Source of the DNA: Bordetella parapertussis
Lineage (GTDB): Bacteria; Pseudomonadota; Gammaproteobacteria; Burkholderiales; SG8-41
Direction: 5' to 3'
DNA: 42,974 nucleotides
NCBI GenBank assembly: GCA_945862135.1
Contig: CAMAYE010000006.1
Coordinates: 1 to 42,974, forward strand
Below the pieces are notes generated by a model, which was not told the origin of the DNA, ran no database searches, and worked only from the letters and a program-made list of their open reading frames with translations. Shown here piece by piece: positions 8,383-20,416 of the stretch (the stretch's first letter is position 1; every line of letters begins with the position of its first letter). Made by a program: the position numbers and the translations under genes.

Positions 8383-9456
8383 TCAGGAGCCAGTATTTTC
8401 CTGAACCTGGCCATCCTCTTTTACCCATGCATCAATGAGAGTGAATGCAACCGCGAGCACAACGGGACCAACAAAAATACCAACGAGCCCGAAGGACAGC
8501 AAACCGCCGATCACACCGGCAAAAATCAGTAACAGGGGCAGATCCGCACCCTGCTTGATCAGGAAAGGCCGCAGCACGTTGTCGATCGTGCCCACGATCA
8601 ACGTCCATACCAGCAGAAAGGTCGCCCAACCGGTACTGTCGCTCCAGTACAGCCAGACCACGGCGGGCACCAGCACCAGCACCGGTCCGAGCTGCGCAAT
8701 ACAGAGCATGAACATGACCGCGGTCAGCACTGCGGCAAACGGAATGCCGGCAATGGCCAGACCCACGCCGCCGAGCAGCGATTGCGCCAGCGCCGTTACC
8801 ACCACGCCGAGCGCGACGCCGCGGATCGCCTGCCCGGCGAGCCGGGCTGCATGCTCGCCGCGCACCGGCGCCAGCCTCTTGCTGTACCGGATTATCCAGC
8901 GCGCCCAGGCCTCGCCGTCCGCATAGAGCACGGCCGAAAGAACCACAGTCAGCAGAAACTGGGCGAACACCATGCCGAAACTGCCGACCTCCGTGATAAA
9001 CCATCGGGTCGCCACACCCACATAAGGCTCAGCCTGCTGCACCAGATCACGCGCCCCCTGCGCGGCAACCGTCTGCCACATGGCAACCAGACGCTCACCG
9101 ATCAGCGGCACACTGCGCAACCACTCCGGCGGCGAAGGCAACTGGAATCCGGCGATGCCCTTGCCCCAGGCCACGATCTCGTCCGCATGGTCAACGATGG
9201 TCGCAATGGCCAGTGTCAACGGCACCACAAAAACCAGCAACAACCCCAGAGTCATGGCCAGTACAGCCAGGCTGCGCCGTCCCCACAGGCGTGCCTGCAC
9301 CCGCCGCATCAAAGGCCAGGTCGCTACTGCAATCATCGTTGCCCAGATCAGTGGGGCAAGAAAGGGGCGCATGATCCAGAACGATGCAAAAAGCAGCCCG
9401 CCGATAAACAGAACGGCAAAGGTCGTGCGCGCCAGGTCGCTGCGTACTTCGTTCAT
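8383..9456 (-). CDS. AI-2E family transporter (permease, PF01594 type)
   Basis: 357 residues with about eight hydrophobic segments. An N-terminal pair (FAVLFIGGLLFASFWIMRPF and LIWATMIAVATWPLM) is followed by a periplasmic/soluble insertion (residues about 85-150) and a C-terminal membrane block with the family's PFAAVLTAVMFML and GPVLVLVPAVVWL pattern and a final IFVGPVVLAVAFTLIDAW. Members include YdjX/PerM/TqsA-like exporters and Na+/H+ antiporters; substrate is not predictable here. The ATG is preceded by GGAGAGG on the minus strand. It converges on fabI with only 16 bp between stops and no visible terminator. Confidence 0.92.
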   Translation of the reverse strand: MNEVRSDLARTTFAVLFIGGLLFASFWIMRPFLAPLIWATMIAVATWPLMRRVQARLWGRRSLAVLAMTLGLLLVFVVPLTLAIATIVDHADEIVAWGKGIAGFQLPSPPEWLRSVPLIGERLVAMWQTVAAQGARDLVQQAEPYVGVATRWFITEVGSFGMVFAQFLLTVVLSAVLYADGEAWARWIIRYSKRLAPVRGEHAARLAGQAIRGVALGVVVTALAQSLLGGVGLAIAGIPFAAVLTAVMFMLCIAQLGPVLVLVPAVVWLYWSDSTGWATFLLVWTLIVGTIDNVLRPFLIKQGADLPLLLIFAGVIGGLLSFGLVGIFVGPVVLAVAFTLIDAWVKEDGQVQENTGS

Positions 9457-9684
9457 GCGCCTCTCCGGGATTCTTAAATCGTTTATTTGCGGTATGGCCG
9501 AAGTCTAACCCGTAGCGAACGGCGCATGCGACCCCCGGGGAAGATTGCCTTCACGGACGTTAATCGGTACGCTCCACTTCATGGATAGTCACCCCGATAG
9601 CCTTGCGGCCGCTCCGCCACCGGCCATAACACCCGGACCGCGGACCCGCCCGGCACCGACGGCAATTCCCGGGGTGACGCGCCA

Positions 9685-10698
9685 ATGAAACGAGCCTTCA
9701 AAATCGCCGGCCTGATCATGCTGGCGATAGCGGTGTTGGTCACGGCCACCTGGGCCAGCCTCACGCTGCTGTATACGACCCCGCAAAACGGATTGCACGT
9801 CAGCCTTGCTTGCAGCATGGCCCTGATATCCCTGCTCGTCCTTGTGATGCTGTTTTCCCGTCACTGGCGCTGGAAAGGCGTGGGGGCTCAGATGGTGCTG
9901 CTCTCTGCCGTGGCCCTCTGGTGGGGACAGCTCACCCCATCCAATGACCGCCCCTGGCAAACCGACGTTTCGGTATTGCCTTACGCCACCGTCGAAGGCG
10001 ACATGGTGACGGTTCACAACATCCGCAACTTTGATTACCGCAGTGAAAACGATTACACACCGGCCTGGTACAACAAGCGCTTCGATTTGCGCAAACTCGA
10101 GGGTATGGATCTGGTGGCGGTCTACTGGATGGGACCGGCAGTCGCGCACATTTTCGTCAGCTTCGCCTTCGCCGGGGGCGATCATCTGGCCGTGTCGATA
10201 GAAACGCGCAAGGAAAAAGGCGAGGATTACTCGACACTGAAGGGCTTCTTCCGCCAATACGAACTGTTTTACGTAGTGGCGGATGAGCGTGACGTCATCC
10301 GGCTGCGCACCAACTACCGCCTCAACCCGCCGGAAGATGTTTACGTGTTTCGGCTGCAGGGTGGAAAGCTGGAAAGTGCACGCCGAGTTTTTGTTGATTA
10401 CATCAATAAAATCAATAATTTAAAAGAACACCCTGAATTCTACAACACGCTGACGACAAACTGCACCACCAACATCTGGTTCCACTCCAGAGTCAACCCG
10501 GATCACCTGCCGTTTAGCTGGAAAATCCTTGCCAGCGGATACGTGCCGGAATACGTCCATGAATCCGGCTTGATGGACAAACAGCTTCCGTTTGCCGACT
10601 TGCAGCGCAGTGCGCACGTAAATCCCCGCGCCCAGGATGCGGACACAGCAACCGATTTCTCGCAACGCATACGCAGTCACGTACCGACAGACCGTTAA
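9685..10698 (+). CDS. DUF4105 (Lnb N-terminal periplasmic domain) membrane protein
   Basis: 337 residues. Three hydrophobic helices lie at about 7-29, 40-58 and 67-82, followed by a large domain predicted to be periplasmic. The DUF4105 core is recognisable: VHNIRNFDYRSENDYTPAWY, a conserved His in AHIFVSFAF (His155), RQYELFYVVADERDVI and a Cys in TTNCTTNIW (Cys260). The His/Cys pair resembles thiol-enzyme chemistry, and DUF4105 is shared with the lipoprotein N-acyltransferase Lnb of Bacteroidota. In proteobacteria its role is not established, so acyl transfer is only a hypothesis. The start ATG has GGGGTGA upstream. A gene for a secreted phospholipase follows 37 bp later, which fits a lipid-related role. 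Confidence 0.85.
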   Translation: MKRAFKIAGLIMLAIAVLVTATWASLTLLYTTPQNGLHVSLACSMALISLLVLVMLFSRHWRWKGVGAQMVLLSAVALWWGQLTPSNDRPWQTDVSVLPYATVEGDMVTVHNIRNFDYRSENDYTPAWYNKRFDLRKLEGMDLVAVYWMGPAVAHIFVSFAFAGGDHLAVSIETRKEKGEDYSTLKGFFRQYELFYVVADERDVIRLRTNYRLNPPEDVYVFRLQGGKLESARRVFVDYINKINNLKEHPEFYNTLTTNCTTNIWFHSRVNPDHLPFSWKILASGYVPEYVHESGLMDKQLPFADLQRSAHVNPRAQDADTATDFSQRIRSHVPTDR

Positions 10699-10735
10699 GC
10701 TGCGGCCGCAAGCCAGCATGCAAGGGACTCGCATC

Positions 10736-12982
10736 ATGATGAACCGACAGCCACTTCCGACCCTCCTGATCGCCGCATGGGTAGGCATCACCACCTTGCT
10801 GACAAGCGTAGGGCTGCATGCCCAGACCCGGGACACACCCTCATCCGGAAGTGGCGCAAAGCGGCCAAAAATCTGTCTGGTGCTTTCAGGCGGCGGCGCA
10901 CGCGGTGCCGCTCATGTCGGCGTCATCAAGGTGCTGGAGGAGTTGCGCGTTCCGGTTCATTGCATTGCCGGCACCAGCATGGGGGCGCTGGTCGGCGCCA
11001 GTTATGCGAGCGGAAGCTCGGTGGCCGAGATGGAGGAAATACTGAAGGAGATTAACGCGGAACTCCTCTTCAAGGACAACCCGCCGCGTGAGGAACGGCC
11101 GGTACGGCGCAAGCAGGAGGACTACAAACCGTTCTTCGGCCCGGAGTTCGGCGCCACCACCGGGGTTCTCCTGCCCAAGGGAATCGTCACCGGGGTGCAG
11201 CTGGAGACCGTGCTTCGGCGACTGGCCAAGGCCAAGGGTTATCACCAGTTTGACCGCCTCCCGATCCCTTACCGGGCCGTGGCCACCGATCTGGTCACTG
11301 GCAAGGAAGTGGTCTTCCAGGACGGTGAGCTGGCCAACGTGATGCGCGCGAGCATGTCGGTGCCGGGTGCGGTCGCACCAGCCGAATTCGGCGGCATGAT
11401 GCTGGTCGACGGCATGCTCACTAGCAACCTGCCGGTCGATGCTGCGCGGAAAATGGGCGCGGACGTGATCATCGCCGTCAATGTAGGCACGCCGCTGCTG
11501 AAGCGGGAAGATCTGACCTCGCTGCTCGGCGTAACCAGCCAGATGCTCAACATCCTGACTGAGCAGAATGTCCAGGCCTCAATCGCCTCCCTGAAGCCTG
11601 CGGACATCCTGATTTCTCCGGATCTCAGCCAGTACTCGACGGGCGCATTTGACGACCTGCCTAAGATTGCGCCCCTGGGTGAAGCCGCGGCACGCAAGGT
11701 CTCTGACCGCCTTGCGCAGCTCGCCCTGCCCGAAGCGGAGTTTGCCGAATTGCGCCGCCGTCAGCAGGTCGCTGTGGTACCCGACCTGCGACCAATCGAC
11801 GAGATCCGGTTCGGTACGTTGCGGCGGGTTAATCCCGAATATGCAAAAGCGGTCTTCGACACCGAGCCGGGCAAGCCGGTCGACCAGCAAGCTCTTGATC
11901 GCGACATGCGTCGCCTCTACGGCACCGGACACTTCGAGCACGTCAACTACAGCATCCTCGAAGAACCGAGCCGGCGTGTGTTGGCGGTGGACGCCGTTGA
12001 AAGATCCTGGGGCCCTGACTATCTGCGCTTCGGCCTTGGGCTGTCCACCGATTTCAGCGGCGATGCCTTCTTTAACCTGCTACTGAGCTATCGCAAGACC
12101 TTGCTGAACGAGCTGGGCGCCGAGTGGAGAACTGATTTCCAGGTTGGCCGCACCACCAGCGTGATCAGCGAGTTCTACCAGCCGCTCGACGCCGGGGGGC
12201 AGTTCTTCGTCGCGCCCCAGATCAAACTGGAGCGCCGTTCCACCTCGATCTACAACGGTGACACCCGCCTGGCCCGCTACGATTTCCGCACCGATGAAAT
12301 CGGAATCGATATCGGCACCCAGTTCCGCCGCTATGGCGAAATACGCTTGGGGGTGGTCGGCGGCAAGATCGATCCCACACTGGATACCGGCCCGGCCTTC
12401 CTGAGCCCCGGCGGCCCAGACATCAATACCGGCGCCTACCGGCTACGCATGTTCTTCGACCGACTGGACAGCGCCATTTTCCCGCGTAGCGGGTGGAGCA
12501 GCAACGTCAAGGTATACGACTCCAACACCGCGCTGGGCGCCGATGCCGCGTACACCAAATGGGAGCTCGACGCGACCAGCGCCATATCTTTCGGCAACCA
12601 CACCCTCAACCTGGCCGTCAAAGGCGGCGGCAAGTTCGGCAGCAATCCGCTGCCGGTTTATGACCAGTTCCAGTGGGGCGGCTTCATGCAGATGTCCGGT
12701 TACAAAACGGGGCAGCTCTACGGGGAGACCCTGACCTTCGGACGGGCAATGTATTACCACCGTCTTTCCAGGCAGACGCTGCTCGAAGGGGCTTACGGCG
12801 GCATTTCCCTGGAGGCTGCGCGCATCGGCAACCCGTTGCTGCCCGGATCGCAGGACGGCTGGCTGAATTCGATCGGACTGTTTGTCGCCGCAGACACACC
12901 ACTCGGCCCCACTTACCTAGGATATGGCTTCGCGGCGGATGGCAACAAGAGTTTGTATTTCTACCTCGGCAAACCCTTCTAG
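10736..12982 (+). CDS. Patatin-like phospholipase with C-terminal POTRA/beta-barrel (PlpD/RssA-like, type Vd)
   Basis: 748 residues. A Sec signal (LLIAAWVGITTLL to LHAQ) is followed by the patatin domain (about 44-330), with oxyanion loop SGGGARG (51-57), nucleophile Ser81 in GTSMG and the catalytic Asp225 in DGM. A POTRA-like region comes next (about 370-450, IRFGTLRRVNPEYAKAVFDT). The C-terminal part is a Bam/Omp85-type barrel of alternating strands ending in LYFYLGKPF, with aromatic last residue. The order matches PlpD-type Vd autotransporters, secreted or surface-exposed lipases. The start ATG at 10736 is chosen because AAGGGA lies 8 bases upstream; an upstream open extension overlaps the DUF4105 gene and lacks a signal peptide. 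Confidence 0.93.
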   Translation: MMNRQPLPTLLIAAWVGITTLLTSVGLHAQTRDTPSSGSGAKRPKICLVLSGGGARGAAHVGVIKVLEELRVPVHCIAGTSMGALVGASYASGSSVAEMEEILKEINAELLFKDNPPREERPVRRKQEDYKPFFGPEFGATTGVLLPKGIVTGVQLETVLRRLAKAKGYHQFDRLPIPYRAVATDLVTGKEVVFQDGELANVMRASMSVPGAVAPAEFGGMMLVDGMLTSNLPVDAARKMGADVIIAVNVGTPLLKREDLTSLLGVTSQMLNILTEQNVQASIASLKPADILISPDLSQYSTGAFDDLPKIAPLGEAAARKVSDRLAQLALPEAEFAELRRRQQVAVVPDLRPIDEIRFGTLRRVNPEYAKAVFDTEPGKPVDQQALDRDMRRLYGTGHFEHVNYSILEEPSRRVLAVDAVERSWGPDYLRFGLGLSTDFSGDAFFNLLLSYRKTLLNELGAEWRTDFQVGRTTSVISEFYQPLDAGGQFFVAPQIKLERRSTSIYNGDTRLARYDFRTDEIGIDIGTQFRRYGEIRLGVVGGKIDPTLDTGPAFLSPGGPDINTGAYRLRMFFDRLDSAIFPRSGWSSNVKVYDSNTALGADAAYTKWELDATSAISFGNHTLNLAVKGGGKFGSNPLPVYDQFQWGGFMQMSGYKTGQLYGETLTFGRAMYYHRLSRQTLLEGAYGGISLEAARIGNPLLPGSQDGWLNSIGLFVAADTPLGPTYLGYGFAADGNKSLYFYLGKPF

Positions 12983-13006
12983 GTCAGACGACACGCACCA
13001 GAACAT

Positions 13007-13038
13007 AAAAATACAGCTCGGAATCCCGGGCTGTATTT
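13007..13038 (-). terminator. Intrinsic terminator of the rpsU-rpoD operon (partly bidirectional)
   Basis: Arms AAATACAGC (13009-13017) and GCTGTATTT (13030-13038) are perfect. Four more pairs lie inside, leaving an A/T loop at 13022-13025. Read on the minus strand, the stem is followed by five T residues (13007-13011 complement), 34 bp beyond the rpoD stop. It can also end the patatin transcript on the plus strand, where only three T residues follow. Confidence 0.75.
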
Positions 13039-13071
13039 GTACATCGGCAAAACCGCAAACTGAGTTCTCGC

Positions 13072-15417
<2,346 letters not shown>

Positions 15418-15484
15418 GAAGGTAGGCTCCGCGGGGCAATGTTCGGTGAAAAACCGTAAATTATACTTTAAATCAGCCCCGAAT

Positions 15485-17251
15485 TCACTTGCCGGGGACA
15501 ACGCTAACTGCTTGTTGCAAAAGGCGATATTGCACCTGATCTTCAGCACTCAAACCCTGACGGCGGGATTTCTCCAGAAGCGCCGTAATTCTGGCGCGAC
15601 GAATCCGGTCCAGAGCCTGTCGCCAGGCTCCAGAAAACTCCGACTCAAGCTCCGAAGGTTCCAGCGCCCGCTCCTGCCAGCGCAAAGCGCCAGCTTCAGC
15701 GTTGCGAACCGCCGTTTCGTAAGGAGTATCGCGAAACGCCTCCCCCAGATTGATCCGGGCATCACCAACATTGACTGCGTCAACCACCGCAATCAGCGCC
15801 TGCAAATCGGCCTGATCCAGACCCGGCGCTTCGCTGCCCAATTGCAAATCCTCGTGGCCAATCATCGCCGCAAATCGCGGTTCCGCCACCACCAATTCCA
15901 GTACGGTACGCAAGATTGACAGTGTTGCCGGCGCTGGACGCCGTGCCGTTGCCGGATGGCTTGCGGCCTGGCTTCTGATCTCGAATTGCCCGTCAAGTTC
16001 CTGCTGCAGCACCCCTGCAACCTGCGCGAGTTCCTTGCGGATCATCAGTGACAGCATCGGTGCCGCGATCTGTTTTACCAATGGCTTTGCCTGCTGCAAC
16101 AGCTTGGCGCGACCTTCTGATGCATTGATATCGACATTTGCGCGCAATTCATCGATCAGGAACCGCGACAACGGATCAGACTTGACCAAGAGCTCCTCAA
16201 AGGCGGCCTTGCCGTGCTTGCGTACATAGGTGTCGGGATCTTCGCCATCTGGCAGAAACAGGAACTTCACCTGCTTGCCGTCAGCAAGCTGGGCGAGGCT
16301 GTTTTCCAGCGCACGCCACGCTGCACGGCGACCGGCCGCATCCCCGTCAAAACAGAACACCACCTCGTCAGACTGGCGCAGCAGCTTCTGGACATGAATT
16401 GGTGTCGTCGCTGTGCCCAGAGTTGCCACGGCGTATTCGATGCCAGCCTGAGCCAGTGCTACGACATCCATATAACCTTCGACAACAATTACGCAGCCCG
16501 CGTCGCGTATCGCACGCCGTGCGTGAAAAAGGCCATAAAGCTCGCGGCCTTTCTCGAACACTGCAGTTTCCGGCGAATTCAGGTATTTGGGTTCGCCATC
16601 ACCCAGCACGCGACCGCCAAAACCGATGATGTTGCCTTTGACATCGACAATCGGAAACATGATGCGGTCACGGAAAACGTCGTAACGCCGGCCTTCGTCG
16701 TTCTGCTTGACCAGACCTGCCGCAGTCAACGCCTTGTCCGCGTAATCCGGAAACACCTGCTCCAGACCCTGCCATGCGTCAGGGGCATAACCGATGCCGA
16801 ATTTCTTGGCGATTTCACCGGAAAGTCCGCGGCGTTTCAGATACTCGATCGCCTGTGGTGCATCCTTCAACTGGTTGCGGTAGAACTGCGCCGCTTTCAG
16901 CAATGCCCCGTAAAGATCAGGCCCGTCCTCGGCACGGCGCTGCTCGAACTCGGAACGAGGGGCTTCCGGCACCTGCATGCCGACGCCCTGCGCCAAATCC
17001 TTTACCGCATCCACAAAGCCCATGCCGCTGTATTCCATCAGGAAACCAATCGCCGTGCCATGCGCGCCGCATCCGAAGCAGTGATAAAACTGCTTGGTCG
17101 GGCTGACCGTGAACGACGGCGATTTTTCGGTGTGAAATGGACAGCAGGCCGAGTAGTTGGCGCCGCTACGCTTGAGTTTCACGTAACGGTCAACGACCTC
17201 GACAATATCGACACGGCCGAGCAAATCCTGGATAAAAGATTGCGGAATCAT
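15485..17251 (-). CDS. dnaG: DNA primase DnaG
   Basis: 588 residues, normal length. The N-terminal CHC2 zinc ribbon has Cys37, His40, Cys58 and Cys61 (CPFH, then CFGC). The TOPRIM/RNA-polymerase domain includes [18 protein letters not shown], the [15 protein letters not shown] Glu motif, LGTATT and the metal-binding CFDGDAAG. The C-terminal third is the DnaB-helicase-binding region and is less conserved. It makes RNA primers for replication. It is 143 bp downstream of yqeY, a long gap for this operon, with no clear terminator in it. Confidence 0.98.
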   Translation of the reverse strand: MIPQSFIQDLLGRVDIVEVVDRYVKLKRSGANYSACCPFHTEKSPSFTVSPTKQFYHCFGCGAHGTAIGFLMEYSGMGFVDAVKDLAQGVGMQVPEAPRSEFEQRRAEDGPDLYGALLKAAQFYRNQLKDAPQAIEYLKRRGLSGEIAKKFGIGYAPDAWQGLEQVFPDYADKALTAAGLVKQNDEGRRYDVFRDRIMFPIVDVKGNIIGFGGRVLGDGEPKYLNSPETAVFEKGRELYGLFHARRAIRDAGCVIVVEGYMDVVALAQAGIEYAVATLGTATTPIHVQKLLRQSDEVVFCFDGDAAGRRAAWRALENSLAQLADGKQVKFLFLPDGEDPDTYVRKHGKAAFEELLVKSDPLSRFLIDELRANVDINASEGRAKLLQQAKPLVKQIAAPMLSLMIRKELAQVAGVLQQELDGQFEIRSQAASHPATARRPAPATLSILRTVLELVVAEPRFAAMIGHEDLQLGSEAPGLDQADLQALIAVVDAVNVGDARINLGEAFRDTPYETAVRNAEAGALRWQERALEPSELESEFSGAWRQALDRIRRARITALLEKSRRQGLSAEDQVQYRLLQQAVSVVPGK

Positions 17252-17394
17252 GTGCTGCGGTTGACCCCACTTCTCACGGGCGGCGGCATGCCGACCCGGG
17301 CTTGATCGCTGAATTATAGAGGTGCCGCAACAACGCGGGCGGCAACCGGCTTCGCCCTTCCGACTTATGCCGGAAGCGCACTAAATACAAGGTA

Positions 17395-17844
17395 TTACGA
17401 TTTGGCCAACTGCGCTTTGACAGCCGCCGATACTTTGCCCATATCAGCACGACCAGCCAGTTTCGGTTTCAGCACCGCCATCAGCTTGCCCATGTCGGCC
17501 GGACTGGAGGCTCCAGTTTCAGCAACGGCTGCAGCAATCACCGCTGCCAGTTCATCTTCGCCCATCGCCTGCGGCATATAGGTCTGCAGCAGCGTCAGTT
17601 CCTGCTTTTCCTTGTCGGCCAGATCCTGGCGGCCGCCCTGCTCGAACTGGCTGATCGAATCGCGGCGCTGCTTGATCATTTTCTCGATCACCGCCAGCAC
17701 ATCGGCATCGGTCAACGTCTTGCGCTCATCGACTTCACGCTGCTTCAGCGCAGCCGTCAGCAGGCGGATGGTGTCGCGGCGCACGGTTTCACCGCTGCGC
17801 ATCGCGGCTTTCAGGTCATCATTGATCTGGTCGCGCAGGGACAT
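17395..17844 (-). CDS. GatB/YqeY domain-containing protein
   Basis: 149 residues with the YqeY pattern: MSLRDQINDDLKAAMRSGE, DTIRLLTAALKQREVDERK, SISQFEQGGRQDLADKE and the C-terminal SPADMGKLMAVLKPKLAGRADMG. The domain is shared with the tRNA-dependent amidotransferase subunit GatB, where it contacts tRNA; the free-standing protein's role is not established. Two adjacent ATG codons follow a GGAGG; the second (17844) has the better 6-base spacing and gives the usual MSL start. It lies between rpsU and dnaG as in many proteobacteria. Confidence 0.94.
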   Translation of the reverse strand: MSLRDQINDDLKAAMRSGETVRRDTIRLLTAALKQREVDERKTLTDADVLAVIEKMIKQRRDSISQFEQGGRQDLADKEKQELTLLQTYMPQAMGEDELAAVIAAAVAETGASSPADMGKLMAVLKPKLAGRADMGKVSAAVKAQLAKS

Positions 17845-17893
17845 CATCAACCTCCAATAATCTCCGGAAATAAACGAACCGCACAAAAGACAA

Positions 17894-17923
17894 AAGGGTG
17901 CGAGGCTAGGCCCCTGCACCCTT
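17894..17923 (-). terminator. Attenuating terminator / processing hairpin between rpsU and yqeY
   Basis: Arms AAGGGTGC (17894-17901) and GCACCCTT (17916-17923) are perfect, with a 14-base loop. On the minus strand the stem is followed by an interrupted T-rich tract. It lies 21 bp past the rpsU stop. In E. coli the equivalent gap holds a leaky terminator that keeps S21 synthesis above DnaG/RpoD; the same use is inferred here. Confidence 0.6.
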
Positions 17924-17944
17924 CAGCATCGCGGACCGTACTGA

Positions 17945-18157
17945 TCAGTACAGTTTCGGCGGCAGCAGCTGCGAGCGCAGACGCTTGTGCGTGCGCTTCA
18001 CGGCAGCAGCAAGCTTGCGCTTGCGCTCGGCGGTCGGCTTCTCGTAGAACTCGCGGGCGCGCAGTTCTGTCAGCAGGCCGGTCTTCTCTACAGTGCGCTT
18101 GAAACGGCGCAGGGCCACTTCAAACGGCTCGTTTTCTTTGACGCGTACGGTGGTCAT
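17945..18157 (-). CDS. rpsU: 30S ribosomal protein S21
   Basis: 70 residues, full-length bS21: [20 protein letters not shown], then [20 protein letters not shown]-like middle (here [20 protein letters not shown]) and a basic C-terminus rich in Arg/Lys ending LPPKLY. It binds near the anti-Shine-Dalgarno end of 16S rRNA and helps initiation. First gene of the macromolecular-synthesis operon, with its own promoter about 30 bp upstream and divergent from tsaD. Confidence 0.98.
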   Translation of the reverse strand: MTTVRVKENEPFEVALRRFKRTVEKTGLLTELRAREFYEKPTAERKRKLAAAVKRTHKRLRSQLLPPKLY

Positions 18158-18189
18158 GAAACCTCAGGGCTGGGTTCGGAAAAACGCGT

Positions 18190-18219
18190 ATTATAACCAG
18201 CCCGGCGGTAGTTTTGAAA
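18190..18219 (-). promoter_or_regulatory. Promoter of the rpsU-yqeY-dnaG-rpoD operon
   Basis: On the minus strand a perfect TATAAT (18190-18195) is preceded after 18 bp by TTTCAA (18214-18219), a weak -35. Transcription would start about 25 bp before the rpsU ATG. A 14-bp palindrome (18224-18237) lies immediately upstream of the -35. Confidence 0.65.
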
Positions 18220-18223
18220 GGTA

Positions 18224-18237
18224 CACGGGTACCCGTG
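18224..18237. repeat. 14-bp perfect palindrome upstream of the rpsU promoter
   Basis: CACGGGTACCCGTG is its own reverse complement. It lies in the 200-bp gap between divergent rpsU and tsaD, 4 bp upstream of the rpsU -35, a position suited to an activator or repressor dimer. No T-tract follows, so it is not a terminator. The binding protein, if any, is unknown. Confidence 0.5.
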
Positions 18238-18357
18238 CCGTGAAGTCCTCGACTCAAGACCCCAATCGACCACTTACCGATTTTCACCATTTTCAGCACG
18301 TTTTCCCCGCTTTAACCCCTATTTTCATGCCTTTTTGCGCTATTTCAGGCTGATCCT

Positions 18358-19374
18358 GTGCTCGTACTCGGCATCGAAACCTCCTGCGACGAAACCGGCA
18401 TCGCGCTCTATGACACGGGCCGCGGCCTCCTCGCCCACGCCCTGCATACCCAGGTCACCCTGCACGCCGAATACGGCGGCGTAGTACCGGAACTGGCTTC
18501 CCGCGATCACATCCGGCGCGTGCTGCCACTGACCCGCCAGGTGCTGGAACAAGCCCAGGCAACTCTGGCTGAGGTGGATGCTGTGGCGTATACCGCCGGC
18601 CCCGGACTGGCTGGCGCATTGCTGGTGGGGGCCGGCATCGGGGCGAGTCTTGCCCATGCACTGGGGAAACCGGCGATCGGCGTACATCACCTTGAAGGCC
18701 ACTTGCTGTCACCGCTGCTCGCCGATCCGGCGCCACGGTTTCCATTCGTCGCGCTGCTGGTTTCAGGCGGACACACACAGTTGATGCGCGTGGGCGGTGT
18801 CGGCGACTACACCCTGCTCGGGGAAACCGTCGATGACGCTGCCGGCGAAGCTTTCGACAAATCGGCAAAACTGCTGGGACTCGGATATCCCGGAGGTCCG
18901 GCAATCGCCGCGCTCGCCGAACAGGGCCGTGCCGGCCGTTTTACTTTGCCGCGCCCGATGCTGCGCAGTGACAACCTCGATTTCAGTTTCAGCGGCCTGA
19001 AGACCGCGGTGCTGACCGCCGTTCGCAATCAGGCGCCGGACGAACAAGGCCGCGCCGATCTCGCGGCTGAATTGCAGGCGGCGATTGCCGATGTATTGGT
19101 TGGTAAATCACTGGCGGCGCTGGAGCAGACCGGACTGGAACGTCTGGTGGTCGCCGGCGGCGTCGGGGCCAACCGGCAGTTGCGCGAACAGCTCACCGCT
19201 GCCGCCAGCCGCCGCGGCTGCACGGTGTTTTACCCTCCGCTGGAATTCTGTACTGACAACGGCGCGATGATTGCGTTTGCCGGCGCAATGCGTCTGCAAC
19301 GGGGTCTGCGCGAAACCGCCTCCGGCTTCACTGTCCGTCCGCGATGGGAACTGGCGAGCCTCTCAGCAGTTTAA
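18358..19374 (+). CDS. tsaD: tRNA N6-adenosine threonylcarbamoyltransferase TsaD
   Basis: 338 residues, usual size. GTG start gives [19 protein letters not shown], the canonical N-terminus. The metal-binding HxxxH is at His111 and His115 (HHLEGHLLS). ASKHA motifs [39 protein letters not shown] and [13 protein letters not shown] are all present. With TsaB/TsaE it transfers the threonylcarbamoyl group to A37 of ANN-decoding tRNAs. It is divergent from rpsU, the arrangement common in beta- and gammaproteobacteria. Its stop overlaps that of plsY on the other strand. Confidence 0.97.
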   Translation: MLVLGIETSCDETGIALYDTGRGLLAHALHTQVTLHAEYGGVVPELASRDHIRRVLPLTRQVLEQAQATLAEVDAVAYTAGPGLAGALLVGAGIGASLAHALGKPAIGVHHLEGHLLSPLLADPAPRFPFVALLVSGGHTQLMRVGGVGDYTLLGETVDDAAGEAFDKSAKLLGLGYPGGPAIAALAEQGRAGRFTLPRPMLRSDNLDFSFSGLKTAVLTAVRNQAPDEQGRADLAAELQAAIADVLVGKSLAALEQTGLERLVVAGGVGANRQLREQLTAAASRRGCTVFYPPLEFCTDNGAMIAFAGAMRLQRGLRETASGFTVRPRWELASLSAV

Positions 19375-19976
19375 ATTTCGGATTTGGCGCCGAGCTTGCG
19401 CTCCTTGCCGGCAATCAGATTGCGGATATTCGATCCATGACGCCAGATCAGCAGTGCGGCAATCAGCGCCACAGACCAGACAAAAGGGTGGGATGCGTTG
19501 AACAGGATCAACGCGAAGAATGCCGCGAACAACGCCGACACCAGCGCAGCCAATGACGAATACCTGAAAAAGACAGCGATGGTGATCCACGTCATCAGCG
19601 TACCCAGCGCGAGAATCCAGTTCAGACCCAGCAACACGCCCAGCGCGGTCGCCACACCCTTACCGCCTTTGAATTTATGGAACAGCGGATACATGTGGCC
19701 AATGATCACAGCCAAGGCCGCCAGCGCCATCGCCAGTTCTCGGCCGTCAACGTTCCATTGCTGGGCACAAAACACCGCGGCCCAACCCTTGGCGCTGTCG
19801 CCAAGCAGGGTCAACACCGCGGCGGACTTGCGGCCGCTGCGCAACACATTGGTGGCGCCGGGATTGCCGGAACCGTATTCGCGCGGATCAGGCAACCGGT
19901 ATGCGTAGCTGACCACCACGGCAAAAGATACTGAACCCAGCAGGTAGGCAACCAGCAATGTAATCAGTAAAACCAA
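19371..19976 (-). CDS. plsY: Glycerol-3-phosphate acyltransferase PlsY
   Basis: 201 residues with about five membrane helices. The family's conserved loops are visible: [13 protein letters not shown] at the N-terminus, [25 protein letters not shown] and [12 protein letters not shown]. It acylates glycerol-3-phosphate with acyl-phosphate at the inner membrane, the first step of phospholipid synthesis. It converges on tsaD with a 4-bp overlap and is divergent from folB 72 bp away, a common betaproteobacterial neighbourhood. Confidence 0.96.
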   Translation of the reverse strand: MVLLITLLVAYLLGSVSFAVVVSYAYRLPDPREYGSGNPGATNVLRSGRKSAAVLTLLGDSAKGWAAVFCAQQWNVDGRELAMALAALAVIIGHMYPLFHKFKGGKGVATALGVLLGLNWILALGTLMTWITIAVFFRYSSLAALVSALFAAFFALILFNASHPFVWSVALIAALLIWRHGSNIRNLIAGKERKLGAKSEI

Positions 19977-20048
19977 CGGGATTCCCTCTGGGCTAAAATG
20001 GCGCCGGCCATTCTAGCGCAAGTCAACCGCAGCCCACTGCACACATTC

Positions 20049-20405
20049 ATGGACACCATCTTCATCAGCGAGCTGCGCATCGACACCTGCATCGGCATCT
20101 ACGCGCGGGAAAAACAGGTGGCGCAGACGATCCAGCTGGATCTGGAAATCGGGCTGCGCGGCGAACATGCAGCGCACAGCGACCGCATCGAAGACACCAT
20201 TGACTACGCCGAGGTTGTTTCGGATATACGGAAATTATTTGCAGAGCAGCATTTCGCACTGCTGGAACACGCCGCAGAGTCCATCGCGCAACTCGTCATC
20301 CGCGACTTCAAGGCACCGTGGCTGCGCATCACCATCGCGAAACTGGCGCCGCTCGCTGGCGTCAAACGGCTCGGCGTCACCATTGAACGCGGCAAACGAT
20401 CGTAA
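20049..20405 (+). CDS. folB: Dihydroneopterin aldolase FolB
   Basis: 118 residues beginning MDTIFISELRIDTCIGIYAREK, the typical FolB start; the frame extends 17 codons upstream but those lack family similarity. Conserved segments are TIDYAEVVSDI, LLEHAAESIAQLV and the C-terminal KLAPLAGVKRLGVTIER. It cleaves 7,8-dihydroneopterin to 6-hydroxymethyl-dihydropterin in folate synthesis. It converges on xerD with 11 bp between stops. Confidence 0.94.
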   Translation: MDTIFISELRIDTCIGIYAREKQVAQTIQLDLEIGLRGEHAAHSDRIEDTIDYAEVVSDIRKLFAEQHFALLEHAAESIAQLVIRDFKAPWLRITIAKLAPLAGVKRLGVTIERGKRS

Positions 20406-20416
20406 ACATTGCGCTC

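Noticed and set aside
10637-10735. Upstream start for the patatin protein
   Set aside because: It would overlap the DUF4105 gene and put 33 residues before the signal peptide; the ATG at 10736 has a good ribosome site.
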